A DNA stretch of 64,000 nt from Misgurnus anguillicaudatus (GCF_027580225.2 NW_027395283.1:9722001-9786000), one strand, 5' to 3'; positions 21,665 to 33,540 are shown, counted from the first letter of the stretch. Program-made: numbers and translations. Notes: generated from the letters alone by a model not told the origin.

Positions 21665-22800
21665 CCAAAATGATCTTTCCATTGCAATCAAACTGTAATT
21701 CTGTGTTTTCATCTGCAAGTTTTCTTAACTGTTTCATAACCTTATTGTTCCGTGCTACATTTTTATGGTGCAAAATATTTCTTGCCAGGAAAACATGGGA
21801 CGATGGCTTCATCATATTCAGGAAGTAGTTCTTTTTCTTCATATCTGAAAAGAGTTGCTCAGCTGTCTGACTGTTTACTTTTCCTGCAAGCTCCGGGACA
21901 AGGCCAATCTTCCTCAAGGAATCCCTAAGATCCTTACTATTGTTCTGATGGAACACATCACATAAAACATAACGGTCACATGAACCAGTTACAGGGTGAC
22001 CATCTTGATCAGCTGGTTCTTTTCGGTGGATAAGCCATGGCAAACTAACTTCCAGGTCATTTTCAGATGCCTTCTTGATATTCTCTTCCGATGGATGCAA
22101 TCGACCTTCAAACGGATGAAAGAATTTCTTTGAACGGTGGTTTGCATTCTTGGCATTGAGCAAGGGCAATACCAGGCGTTTTTCTTAACATCATATAAGT
22201 GGCCAAGTCTGCTGTAATAGGAGCGTTTTTTTTCATACACAGACACATACAACTTGTTTAGTTGGTCTCCTATTTGTACAGACACTGACAATGGAACTCC
22301 TTCAGCCTTAGAATCCTTCTTCAGATTAATTAACTGATTCTTCCTTGCTTCTCCAAACCACTTCTGGTCAACCATCATAGACAGTGTTTTTTCTGGAAGA
22401 TCAGTCTGTATTTGACCAACACGTGGACAATAGGATAAAGAGTGCAAGTGGTCACACTCAAAAGGCTTAATGCCACTCCTGTGGGCGAAGTCTCTGGTAA
22501 TGCAGCACTCATCCAATTCACACTCAGACCTTTGTAATTGTCCCCAGGTATTTTTCAGAACATGGATTGGAGTAGATACACCGTGGAAAGACTTTTCAAC
22601 AGCAAAAATTCAATTTTTGCCATCAACACACTGGCATCTTAAATACCTTTTGGATGATGGTAAGTCTCCCTGCATTCAGTGTGTCGTCTCTGGATGTGCT
22701 TTCTTAAGTTGTGTTTTAATAATGTCAAATTGCAGTGCACACACACAACTGTTTTAGGCTTTACATCAGATGTCCTCACACGTTTTTTTTTCTTTTACTG
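21665..22800 (-). pseudogene. Zinc-finger and Cys-rich (CxC/SWIM-like) part of the same large gene
   Basis: On the minus strand, 22800-22690 encodes a C2H2 finger (CVHCNLTLLKHNLRKHIQRR then H). Then follow RCQCVDGKN, a TGA at 22610-22612 where a Trp is expected, IFAVEKSFHG, CITRDFAHRSG, LPEKTLSMMVDQKWFGEA and WYCPC. Near 22150 the frame shifts by one, and NAKNANHRSKKFF continues to ILG at 21665, before donor GTAATA. The order finger, SQCID-like box, AHRSG and CPC matches, from memory, an expanded cyprinid family whose members also carry Ulp1. I know no experimental function; a relation to KDZ-type transposon proteins is possible. At least one stop and two frameshifts. Confidence 0.6.
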
Positions 22801-23252
22801 GAAAAGTTGCATGAAACAACAACATAGTTGAAGTTTAGTCTTTACTACTGCACACTTATAATCAGTGTGCATACTGCCTAAAGCAGGATTAGGATTGCAG
22901 CAGTATAACAGTTTCATGGTTAAAAGTAAGAAGATCGAGTTATCATCTCTCATACATTTGTTTATTAACAGTACTGTAATCTACCATCGCTATATATCAA
23001 ATCTTAAATCCTAAGATCAATCTTTTATAATACATGCCTTCCATCCAGCAACTGCAATGAGCTTTTAGTTAAGGAAAAGTAATCATCTTTGTAGATGTTG
23101 GAGTAAATTTATCCTCAATACAATATTTTATTGTGCAGAATTGTTTGCCATTAAACCATGATATTTTTTGACACTGTTATTGTACCGTGAAAATCTCATA
23201 CCACTGCAACCCCCCGGGTAGTATAAGTTTACAAATCAGTTACCTGTAGAAC

Positions 23253-23623
23253 TCTTGACATTTCCACACTTTTGTTCCGCTTCATCTGTAACTGGTGGCC
23301 TGTCAAGCATCAGGTTTTCAGGTCTTATGTTTGAAAGAGACCCTTAAAGCAATAAAAGTAATTACTAGATAGAAAAGATCACTCTACATGCAGACGATTA
23401 GGCTAAACAAATATGCAATATTTTATTTTTGTCGCAAAGTCTGACCTCTGTTTATAGAAACTAAAGATGTCAATGTGGGACCATGTCTTTTTGATGTGTC
23501 ACAAATCCTCTCACCTTCCAACGCAGGGCTCTCTTGAACACAAGATTCAGCTCCAAACCTCTCTGCTCCAGAGTTGTAAACACTGTGCTCCTGCTGGTTA
23601 CTCAGACCCACTAGATACAACAA
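23253..23623 (-). pseudogene. Two linker exons of the zinc-finger/Ulp1 gene
   Basis: Minus-strand pieces: 23253-23344 (LSNIRPENLMLDRPPVTDEA, donor GTAACT) and about 23423-23600 (LVGLSNQQEHSVYNSGAERF). Low-complexity, probably disordered linker between the finger pair at 23.7-24.3 kb and the finger at 22.7 kb. Exon limits are tentative. Confidence 0.35.
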
Positions 23624-23737
23624 ATATTTATAAAAATTATCAATTGATTCAGAAATTGAATTTCAGAATGTATTGCTAAAACCTTTAATCAAAATATTTA
23701 ACATATTTAAACAACTTTACAATAACAAAAGACATAC

Positions 23738-24259
23738 TATTGTGAACTAGGTCTAGTTCTTTAAGATCTGTGGTGTCTTTATTCATGACATTGTCCGTGT
23801 CAGATGTACTGACTGGAGTCAAACTAGTTGTAACTCCTGGTTTACCGACATCACGTGGCTCAGGGTGCATTGAAATGTGAGTCAGTAATTGTGACCTATT
23901 AATAACGGTCTTCTCACAAAAGCAGCAGTGAAAATGTGCTCTCTCTCGGCACTTGCCGCTGCATTTGACAATTAGGAAATCTAAAAAAGCACAATGCCAT
24001 GCAAAATCAACATAGTTACTTAACTTATATTAATATAACTATAACGTGATCTATAGAAAAACATTTAATACAAATCATACCTTCAAATTAAATACATCAA
24101 AATCAAACAAACCTTTACTGCGGCTTCAAAATGTCTACCGACATGGATATGTACCATGTGGGAAATGGAGTTTGTGAAGCCACAAAATGGGCACAGTTTA
24201 AAAGTAGACTTCATATAAGCCTCGTGTTCTGCTCTGGTTACCACGGTGTGGTGGACCAT
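23738..24259 (-). pseudogene. N-terminal zinc-finger exons of the zinc-finger/Ulp1 gene
   Basis: Exon 1, 24119-24259, starts with ATG at 24259 (MVHHTVVTRAEHEAYMKS) and holds LCPFCGFTNSISHMVHIHVG, a C2H2-like finger. Exon 2, 23738-23980, encodes CSGKCRERAHFHCCFCEKTV and QLLTHISMHPEP, a second Cys/His module, and ends at donor GTATGT. The exon-1 donor reads GCAG-TAAAG. One G appears to be missing compared with the GCAG-GTAAAG needed for both splice and phase, so joining is damaged. Upstream of 24259 no further exon was recognised. Confidence 0.5.
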
Positions 24260-24549
24260 GTTTGTTGAAAAATGTAGTTACGTTCTCTTGAATTTTCTAA
24301 AGTAGAAAAAAAAAACAGTTTCATTTATTCACCTGAATAACACTGTGATATTGTTACACATTCGATTCTTGAACATCGTGTAAAATGTTAACACACACAA
24401 CCACTTTTACTCACCTCCTTCTATCAACGTGATTATTATTCTGCTGCTGCAGTTGCAAGCGTTTTAACGCTAACTGCCCCCTGCTGGGTCGGAGCAAAAT
24501 GTCAAAGGCGGGGTTAACATATGTGGCGGGGCGACACGTGTAGCTCCGG

Positions 24550-25278
24550 CTAGAAGTGTCGTACCGCCCCATCGTCCAGGCTGCACCCTGGGGTTACTCG
24601 GTGCATTAGCTGTACAATACTGTTGATTGACTCTCTTTGAGCTCTGCTTTGAGATGAGGAAGCCTTACTTGTTTTAGATATGGCCATTTTTCCAGGTCCT
24701 GTTTGTTGAGGGATATTTTCCTGTTTTACTGGAATCTCTTTCTGAGTAAACACTTCTATAGTTCTACATAGTTTTCACTTTCCAGGTCTGACAGAATGTG
24801 ACTATGTACAGGTTTTTCTTGTCCCATAGTACGAAGAAGAATCTCCATCTTTCTGCCTTTCAAATTCAAATCTACTCAACACAAGTACACAAATGTACTC
24901 TACATCCTGGCTTTCTCTGCCGCTGCTTTCATTTTCAACATTGTACTTGAACTGGTGTTTGATGAGGCAACAGAACTACGTCCAACCCAGGAACCTGTTC
25001 TACTCTTTTTTTTTCCTCACAGCAGAAGCAACTACAGAAACACTATCACCTGGATAAATGTCCTTATTTTTAGCAGCACTTGCATTCCTTACGTGTTCAA
25101 TCCACTGTTCAGTAGTAAAAATAAAATCTCTGATATTTGATGATTTGGGCTTAAACCAGATTTGCTGATCATCCTTTTTTTCATCATCCTGCAAAAACTC
25201 TTGAAGATTTTCATTTACCTCAATACAATTTAGTAAGTGTACAAAGAACTTCTTGTTTAATTTTTTCCACATTTTCAC
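24550..25278 (-). pseudogene. BEL/Pao-like retroelement remnant
   Basis: The minus frame 25278-25003 reads KFFVHLLNCIEVNENLQEFL and IWFKPKSSNIRDFIFTTEQW, then YPGDSVSVVAS, a pattern I associate with the N-terminal gag-like part of BEL/Pao elements. It continues in another frame with a SRTSSSTMLKMKAAAEKARM stretch. Near 24670 the minus strand reads KWPYLKQVRLP, similar to the region before RT. Middle parts are missing and several stops occur. No LTR was found. The assignment is tentative. Confidence 0.35.
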
Positions 25279-26569
25279 TCCTGCAGTGCTTTTTGGGCTC
25301 CCTCTTCTGGGTCAGCAATTTCTTCTGCGTCATCCATCATTTAAAGAGTTCAGCACAATACAAAGATAAACGTAATAGCAAATTACAAATTACCTTTCAA
25401 AAAGTCCAGCCTCAAGAAACAAATGAAATGTTTCTATTATCCAAAGAGTCCAAAGAAATTTGTGCACCTGACTCTTCTTTGCTTTCACTTTAGTCCGTCT
25501 AATCTTCATCCACTTTTTGCTTAAAAAAATCTATGTTCCTAATTTCAGAAATCCTGTTCTAGCTTCACGCAATTCCAATGTGAAGAAGTTTTTTGACTAA
25601 TGTCATTACATACTATACAAACTATAATTCTTTATTCACCATTTCCACATTGTTTATGAACAAGGATTTGATGCGATTTGCTTTTAAGTGTTTACTTTTC
25701 TTGTAGTCAAAACATAACATATGAAAAACAAACTCTGCCTTTAAGTTGTGCAACATAACTTTCAAAACTAAACGTTTCCCAATCTACAGCTCAGGCATAA
25801 CATAAGTGTCTTATTGGATTGCTTTGTGGTATTTAGGAGTCAAAAACATGTGTCCATGCATGGTTTCATATACTGAGTACTTTAAGCCCATATATTCATC
25901 AGAATATAAATGTCTCTTTTGTGTGTGCAAATCTGTAAAGGAGCATGTCTGTGACGATCATGTTTAAAATACTGTCTGAAAACTCAGCTGCTTGCTCAGT
26001 GAAGTAGCTGTCCGCACATATCTGTCCATACTGTGATGATTTACTAAAAAAGAAGTTAAATATGGTTAATTAAAGTTAAAAAATAAGTTAATTAATGATA
26101 TTTATTACTAAAACAAAATATCATTATCATACATTTATGTTATTAATTTGTTATCATGACTGTGTAAATATAAACCTTATAAACCGCAATCAAACTAAAA
26201 GACCTGCTGTATTGGAGCACAGCTTATTAACGTTATTAACGTTACAACAATTATACCCTTGGTATAACTTAGGCTGTTATCCGTTGTTGCATACATTGTG
26301 CGGTACATTTTCACAGATTGCACTGGCCATTGTGGTTAATAAGTAGTCATGCTGTTGCATTGGGGGGCAAAAACAAAACAAACAAAAGCCGCTTATCCAG
26401 TATGTAAATACACACAGACAATGACGCTCCCCGCTGCACACTTGAATCTTCGGAAAAACAAGCAGATTTCAACCGCAAAATGTACTCTTTTAAATATACC
26501 AAAACTGCTATCTCTAACATGGAGAGGCTTCTTCGTGATCTCAATGATTCTGCAAAAAATGAAAAATCT
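25279..26569. other. Interval without recognised features
   Basis: AT-rich, no open frame with a domain, no inverted repeat noticed. Part may still belong to the retroelement remnant on its left. Confidence 0.4.
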
Positions 26570-26957
26570 GGTCACATTTGTGTGCAAAAAATCATGGTCA
26601 CAATTAAGGCCACATTTGAGTGAAAACCATGGTCACATTTGTGTGCTGAAAAATCATGGTCACATTTGTGTGAGGAAAAATCAAGGTCACATTTGTGAGA
26701 AAATCATGGTCACATTTGTGTGCGGAAAAAAAATATAAATCACATTTGTGTATGAAAATCATGGTCACATTTGAGTGTGGAAAAATCACGAATCACATTT
26801 GTGTCCGGAAAAAAATATTAATCACATTTGTGTGTGAAAATCATGGTCACAATTGAGAGAAAAATAATGAATCACATTTGTGTGCAGACAAATCATGGTT
26901 ACAATTGTGTGCAGAAAAATCAAGGTCACATTTGTGTGTGAAAATCATGGTCACGTG
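26570..26957. repeat. Minisatellite, unit AATCATGGTCACATTTGTGTG plus spacer
   Basis: About 14 imperfect units of roughly 24-31 bases share AATCATGGTCACA and TTTGTGTG, separated by short A-rich spacers of variable length. Units differ by substitutions (CACGAATCAC, CAAGGTCAC). The repeat encodes a Thr/Val/His-rich open frame in the minus direction with no sign of use. Confidence 0.85.
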
Positions 26958-27405
26958 TGTTACATTCTTAGATGGTATTTGATGAGTTAGATGGTATATC
27001 CAGGGTATATTTTATGTAACAGTTGAGTTTAGAAAATTAAAAAGTTAAAGTAAAATAATTAAGACAAACAACCACTTGGAAAACAAAAAGGAGCATTTTA
27101 TTACGAGTTCAGACTCCACTCATTTCATGTCAAAAAGTAGGTAATGAAAACAGTGGAAGCAAACAAAAAGGCATCAGGATGGGTTTAGCCCAAAATAGTA
27201 ATAAACATAAAGCCCTCTACCTAGGAATATTAAACCGGCTAAACTGTCGTCAAAAGGCTGATGTTTTATGGAAGGGGAAAGAAAAAAAATCACGGAAGTG
27301 TCACATTTTAAATACCTTGGCATTATTTTAGAATACTTTTAAAAAGCATGTTAAAAAGTGGCTAAAACCATCAGCTAACTTCAGACACATTAGGCCATAT
27401 TTAAC

Positions 27406-27898
27406 TAGCCTGGTCCAACCAGACTCTTGTACATTCCTTTCATTTGTACAGATAGTCTGGCCACGCTCCATTGCAAAGTGTTACTTCTGTTAAGGAGGGT
27501 CCTCTGTTAAAGTTTAACTGCCCCAGAGTCACTCAGGATCTGCCATCACTAACGTGTGGTCGTAACGTATATCATGAGGCGAAACCGGCCGGAAACAACA
27601 AGTCGAATGATCAGACCAACAAAACTTAGCAAACATTGTTCTTGCTCCAGCTTTAACTTCTGTATTTTCGGCAGTTTTGTAACAACGGACCAAATAGCTT
27701 TGCTCACGTCTTTCTCCGCTGCCATTACTGAACTACAACTCAAACTGACGCACCACCTAAATGCCACCTCTCTCTGTTCGCTGATTGGACCTGCAGATTT
27801 TTGCAGGAGAAAACGAAACTCTACACAGCAGTCCCAGATGTACTACTGAAGTGAAATGAAAATTAAGCAGAAGCACGTAGGAGGGCGGAGCCAGGCTA
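27406..27898 (-). mobile_element. 493-bp non-autonomous transposon carrying a RecQ-like first exon
   Basis: Ends TAGCCTGG and CCAGGCTA are inverted. Both sides carry the perfect 9-bp duplication ATATTTAAC (27397-27405 and 27899-27907). Removing the element and one duplicate restores the LINE frame. A 9-bp duplication is typical of Mutator-like elements, but no transposase is present. The interior holds a promoter-like region with CCAATCAG and a short exon (27621-27725). Confidence 0.75.
27621..27725 (-). pseudogene. RecQ-like helicase first exon inside the 493-bp element
   Basis: ATG at 27725 opens MAAEKDVSKAIWSVVTKLPK, continuing KLKLEQEQCLLSF up to 27621, followed by a possible donor GTTGGT. 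It resembles, from memory, the N-terminus of a multi-copy fish RecQ-like helicase, where this helix precedes GKDVFAVLPTGFGKS. The ATP-binding motif itself is absent. The fragment is therefore the 5' end of a gene left in an internally deleted transposon, not a working helicase. Confidence 0.55.
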
Positions 27899-28425
27899 AT
27901 ATTTAACAACAAAGGCAGCCAAAATCTTTATGCAGCCTTGATTTTTTCTCATATCATACCGTTTTCACAAGCTGGTCCCAAGCAAATATGACAACTCTCA
28001 AATCATTAGAAACCCTTTATAAGCAAATTAAAAATATTAGATCAAAAACCTATCAGCCATCATCACAGTAATTATTAATAAATATAACTCATTCAATTTT
28101 AATTCAATTCTAGATGCCTGTCCCATTTTTTAAAATTTTACATGTACTTGCACTTGGTGAATTTATAAAACTGAAAGAACAACTACGGTAGGGCAAATAG
28201 GGCAGCTACCAGGGGAGACTGTGTTATACAGTACAGGCGAAGTAAGTTTGGCCAAACAGTCTTCTCAGTGCGGGCCTCAAATTATTGAAATTGTCTCCCT
28301 ACTGAACTTAGAGTACCAGCTATTCATTATTTAAATTTAAACTTAAGAAATAGATTAAAAAACACCCAAAACTGCAATCATCAATAGTTAATTTATCTTA
28401 GGTACTGACCATCTTTGTATTGTAC

Positions 28426-28427
<2 letters not shown>

Positions 28428-28468
<41 letters not shown>

Positions 28469-28487
28469 CATCATCATCATCATCACC
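28428..28487. repeat. (ATT)n(ATC)n microsatellite
   Basis: About 14 ATT units followed by about 6 ATC units. Confidence 0.95.
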
Positions 28488-28620
28488 AATCTAGTTTTTC
28501 TAAATTTATCTTGTGTTTTTCATGCATTTTATTTTTGTACTATGATACAGTGTTGACCTGCCAAGGGACTTCAGAAAAAAATAGCTCTTTAGCTAACTCT
28601 GCCGCATTTACATTGTAAGG

Positions 28621-29636
28621 ACCCACCCACTGCCCCAACGATGGAATCAAATGGCATGGGAGAAGGGGTCTCATGTTCTTTCGTGTCTTGGCACTTCTAA
28701 AGGAATAATTTCAGGATTAATTAAAATTCTTTTGACCTCTATATTTAAATTATAATCTGACTCCTAACCCTAAGTAAGAATTTAGTGTATTATTCCAATT
28801 ATCTGTTGATCATAATTTAGATATTTGATTATTTATAAATTCCCATAGTCTTAGTTATTCATTCATTAGGTTCATTAGGACCCGATATCGCACAGAGTAT
28901 ATGCCGGCCGTTGCGGACACAAAATTGTCAGTCTGGTCTTAGTCAGAGGTTGCCGGGTAAACTAATATTTTTATGTCTGGCCGCTCCATGCTTGCTCAGA
29001 TCATAAAAATAGTTACTTTAGTCTAGCGCTCATGCAACTTGCTAAGATAGACATAAATCTGAGAGTTTTAATGAATGTGCCCCATGCTCCATTCGACCAT
29101 CAAAACACCAGTCTGATCATATCCTGACAGAATAATCTTGCGGTAATAACAGACTCCTTCTAATTAGTCTAACTAGTCATAATAATTTCTGAAAGAATTA
29201 AAATAAATCAATACAATCTGAAGAATTAAAATGAATCAATTATAAAAAAAATGTATACCAGGCAGGTTCCAGCTTAAAGAATATCATAATAATACAGAAT
29301 ATGATTCAATTCCAATTAAAATGATCAACAGTTGCAAAAGTTACAAAGTCATACCTGGCAATATACACTCTGGCTACAGAGTACTTCTATCATGAATATA
29401 ATACACCCAAAATGGTGTAGGAAGATTCTTGTTAAAGGTTTCTTCCATGATGTTTGAATACACACAGAGTGTGGGAGCTTCTGGGTACAGAATGGCTCCC
29501 AGAACATTTTGCCAAGCCACCTTTTATACACAGCTTGAGAAAATTATCAAAATCTAGTTTGACCTGTACCAAGTGATACTAAAGAACACTTGGCACAGGT
29601 CAAACTGGATTTTGACCAGGTGATACTAAAGAGCAC
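28621..29636. other. Non-coding interval with a short hairpin
   Basis: No gene recognised. At 29548-29619, CAAAATCTAGTTTGACCTGT and its inverse form a roughly 28-bp stem with one or two mismatches, just before the next transposon. Confidence 0.5.
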
Positions 29637-29639
29637 CTG

Positions 29640-31458
29640 GGGCCTCATTTATAAAAGTGCGATGTAGAAACTGTCCTACATTTCATCTAAGACCATTTCT
29701 GAAATGATCGTAAGTGTGATTCAGAGAAAAGGAGCTTACGCACAAAAAAACATGCGTACGCCGCTTTTCCAGATGTGCGGTTTATAAATCATTAAAATTG
29801 TGCGCAGCTTTTAGAACTCCGCCTTGTAAACGCCCCTAATTCATTAGCATATAAACATTAAATTTTCAAAAGTATTTGTGTCTTCAAAGTTTTGTTTCAG
29901 TTTGCCATGCCTCCTGCGCGGCGGTGTTAAAATAAGATATTTTCGACTTTAAAATTCAAAGATCGTATCTTAAACTGTCGGAATATATTCCATATGGATT
30001 CATTTGGATTTACAGATGTTTAACATAAAAATCAATGCATGGGAATAATTTATATTAATTTTTTGAAATACCCATCACTCTTAAATATCGCATGTCCCTT
30101 GGATACATCGAGGCTTCACAATTTAGTTCCTTTCACGTCGTTTTAATCATTAAATTCGATCGGTTTTACTTTCATTCAATAAAGCGCATGTTCTGTAACA
30201 TTTACATGTGCGTTAAACACCGCAAAACAAAAATTTTGTTTGAAAAGATGACGAACTAGAAAATCGTTTTCTGAACCTATAGCTTGGGCGCCATCTTTTT
30301 GCATTAGAATAGGCCTACATTTTAAAATATCAAAATAGACCAACATATTTTGTTTTAAAATATATTCTAAAACCTGGTTAAATTATTTTGGAGTAGCCTA
30401 GTAGGCCTTCTCCACAGTTTGTTCATTTTCTGTGTGCATCATTGTTGCATGTTTTTATGTTTCTATTCTGAATAAACAAACAGTGCAATCAAAAAGATGA
30501 ATCCAAGGCACTCTTCTTCAATGAAAAAATTTTAAAAAGCCTTTATTAAACTGGCTACTTCATGTTAGAAAGTTAAAAATACATGGGGTATGGAGAACAA
30601 CCCACGCGTAGCGGCACAAAACAGCCTTCTTCAGTGCAGTTTACATGCTTCGTCCTTATTGCATTAGCTCATTAAGATAATTCTAAACAGATTTCTGTAA
30701 TTCAAAAAACTCTGAATTGTAGTTGAGAACCTCACGGCGCACTATTAAAACATTGTCGGTAATGTGTCGGTCGGGCTGGGCTCGGACACAACGTGCAGTG
30801 GCTTCGGTTGTTTTTTTGTGCCCGATCTAAGATCTAATACAGATGATGTTGACGCTGTAAAAGTTTCGAATATTTATTTATTTATTATCAAACATATTCA
30901 ACACTTTTTTACATTAGCCAAGGGATGAAAGAGAAAAATAATTAAATAAAAACATGGAAATGCTGACATACATTAATACATTTAGCAGCTTTCTTGTTTA
31001 TCAGATTATTAATAGATTTTAGGTAGCCTATTGCTTAACTTCTAATTGATAAATACGGAATAATGGTTTATAATCACCATATTTACATTTATTTATAATA
31101 AACGTTGCAAACAAAAGTAACACATTAATCAAATAATATTTCTTATGTAATAATATCTAATTAAATATTTAAATAATAATCTAACTGTTTTTTCTTTTTG
31201 AATAAGGACAACTCCAAAACAAATGAAAAAAATGTTCTGCATGTTGACCACAAAAGGTACAAAACAAAAAGTTTTGAATATGCCTACCTGCAATACTGCA
31301 ATATTGCCACAAGGAAACGTACGTACGTCAAGTCGGAACCTGACGTGGAGGTAAGTACTTTTCCACGTCAAAGACAAGTTTTATAAATCTGAGCGTTTGA
31401 GTGTATTTGATCGTCTTAGATCAAATCTGTGCGTAAAAACGCTTTATAAATGAGGCCC
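29640..31458. mobile_element. PIF/Harbinger-like non-autonomous element (GGGCCTCATTTATAAA)
   Basis: GGGCCTCATTTATAAA at 29640 is matched inverted at the right end (31443-31458). CTG flanks both sides (29637-29639, 31459-31461), fitting the CWG-type 3-bp duplication of some Harbinger elements. The interior shows no transposase. Around 30480-30660 a different-looking repeat is embedded (TTCTTCAGTGCAG, AAGCCTTTATTAAACTGG). A second, partial copy is at 33019. Confidence 0.65.
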
Positions 31459-31461
31459 CTG

Positions 31462-32137
31462 TTCAAACTAGCCAGAAGTATCTGGCAAAACCCCACCTCC
31501 ATCTTCTATCCTAAGTTCTAAAACCTTGATCCATCTTATCTTATCTTATGACTTATAGAAATGAGACCTTTTTACTCATCGCACCATGACCTTTAAAATA
31601 AAGCCAAACATGAATATAAAATTGCAATCTTAGAACATCATATATATTACATTATATATATTTCAGCAGATACCCAGGGATGTGAGCCTAAAGGCTAACA
31701 GTGCAAAAGCCTTTATAATGAAGAGATTAGGAGCACAAAGAGTTTCATGTCTGTAACCAGTTTAACCTGAGGGTCAAATTTGGGGTAACAACACCACCTG
31801 AGGTTTAATGGTTTTATAGTGTCTCTTCATTAATAAACTTAAAGTTTATTATATACCAGCTGTACTACAACATTGAGTGTAAACAAAAAATTGATTGATT
31901 GATGTGCATTGTCCTTTTCAAATAAAGGGAAAAAAAAGAAAAACAAAACAAAATGCACTGCCTCCCTAACTAGGGAAAAACAGGAGAAAATATTTAATAG
32001 AAAAAGTAAAAAGCGGGCACCCAAAATAAAGTTTCAATAGGCTTCAACTAGACTCTCAGCAACTCTAAACAACGTTAGTTGCTTAAAACTCATCAAGAAG
32101 TACAACGTATATTCAAAATAAACGGTGTATAACAACT
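31462..32137. other. Interval without recognised features
   Basis: AT-rich, no domain and no repeat ends noticed. Confidence 0.4.
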
Positions 32138-33018
32138 AGTGATGTTAATCCTGATACCGAGGCTTCGAAGCGTGTATCGAGCACGTTCGGTATTCCCCGG
32201 CGGAGCTCTGTATCGAGGCATGTGTCATTTGAGGGCGATGACGTCACTGGAGCTTGGATATAATTCCAACACCTCATCTATGCTGAGGCATTACCGTGCC
32301 CTGCATGATAAGGAGACTAGAGCTGGACCTAGCCAAGGTAGGGATATATATATATATATATATTTATATATATTATTTATATTTATACACACACAAACTT
32401 TTTTTAGGTTCAAGGAAACAGGAATTGGATGAGGCCTTGGTTGATATGGTGGCAAAGGATTGTCAGCCATTCACCTAGAGGATAAAGGGTTCAGGGCATT
32501 TGTTCACAAACTGGACCCTACATATATTCTGCCTACAAGACAGGTGTGTGTTATCATTGATATGCACTCAAAATATTTATATAAAGAATTCCACATGCAA
32601 TTATCTTTCATTTTATTTTCAGACTCTAAAATCTATGTTGGCAGAAATATTCAAAAAGGCAAAAGAGGAAGCTAAGGCCCAGGTCAAGAAAGCTGTGGCA
32701 GTAAGCGTGACAGCAGATATGTGGACCTCAATGAATATGGACACTTATCTGTTACATGCCATTTCATAAATGAGGGAACACTTAATACAGTTCTTTTAGG
32801 AGTGCAGGAATTTCCAAAAGCACACACTGCTGCAAATTTAGCAGCTGTAAAGGCTACTATCATGGAAGAATGGGGAATTACCCAAAAAGTAACTTCTCTA
32901 GTTACAGATGCTGCAGCCAATATGTTGGCATGTGCCAGGGAGCTCAATTTAAAGCATTCTGTTTGTATTGCACATGTTTTAAATTTAATGGTGAAAAAGG
33001 CACTAGACCAGACTCCTG
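32138..33018 (+). pseudogene. hAT transposase (BED type), truncated by an insertion
   Basis: Starts near TAGTGATGTTAATCCTGATA, a hAT-like end. Exon 1 to 32337 ends in NSNTSSMLRHYRALH, the tail of a BED zinc finger. Exon 2, 32408-32543, gives SRKQELDEALVDMVAKDCQP, then a frameshift, then DKGFRAFVHKLDPTY. Exon 3, from 32623, gives AVAVSVTADMWTSMNMDTYL, a frameshift near 32745, then VTSLVTDAAANMLACARELN and HSVCIAHVLNLMVKKAL. The second Asp (TDAAANM) of the DDE site and the RNase H-like core are readable. At 33018 the gene is cut by a Harbinger-like insertion, and the C-terminal dimerisation domain was not found beyond it. Confidence 0.7.
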
Positions 33019-33540
33019 GGGCCTCATTTATAAAAATGCGACGTAGGAACTGTCCTACATTTCATCTAAGACCATTTCTGAAATGATCGTAAGTGTGATT
33101 CAGATAAAAGGAGCTTACGCACAAAAAAACGTGCGTACGCCTCTTTTCCAGATGTGCGGTTTATAAATCACAAATGATCTTAAAATTGTGAGCAGCTGAA
33201 TGCTTTTAGAACTCCGCCTTCTAAACGCCCCTAATTTAATTCATTAGCATATAAATATTACATTTTCAAAGGCCAAATTCTCTGACTGCTACAACGGCGA
33301 GTGGTAAGAAAACATATTTGTTGTCGTTTGCTTAAGTTTTTAATATTTCTAAATTCTAACATGGAAACTTTATTGACATCACTCAAGTTAAGGCGATTAT
33401 TAATGGATCTTTCAATTCACGGGTTTCATTTAAATATAGTTTTACACGTAGGCTAAAGTAATATTTGTGTCTTTAAAGTTTTGTTTCAGTTTGCCATGCC
33501 TCCTGCGCAGCGGTGTTCACTGTGTTCACTTTACGATGGC
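33019..33540 (+). mobile_element. Second Harbinger-like copy (partial), inserted in the hAT gene
   Basis: From 33019 the sequence follows 29640 onward with high similarity, including the stretch GTGATTCAGATAAAAGGAGC. It later has a block GTTTTGTTTCAGTTTGCCATG at about 33478 matching 29888. An insertion or different interior separates the blocks, and the right terminus is not found. The CTG at 33016-33018 fits its left duplication. Confidence 0.6.

Larger units (their letters stand above)
27270..28620 (+). pseudogene. LINE ORF2 C-terminal remnant, split by a later insertion
   Basis: Before the insertion the plus strand reads VSHFKYLGIIL and HVKKVAKTIS (with a stop), then RHIRPYL ending at 27405. 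After the insertion, from 27908, it continues TKAAKIFMQP in the same frame once one 9-bp duplicate is removed. Further on, 28205-28320 gives GDCVIQYRRSKFGQTVFSVR then ASNY-stop-NCLPTELR, the usual C-terminal tail of LINE RT proteins. The 3' UTR runs to about 28620. Several stops are present. The family could be I- or Nimb-like; not certain. Confidence 0.65.

Noticed and set aside
26570..26957. CRISPR-like array (repeated 20-bp core with spacers)
   Set aside because: Eukaryotic context, spacers are A-rich and similar to each other, repeats are imperfect, and no cas genes are present.
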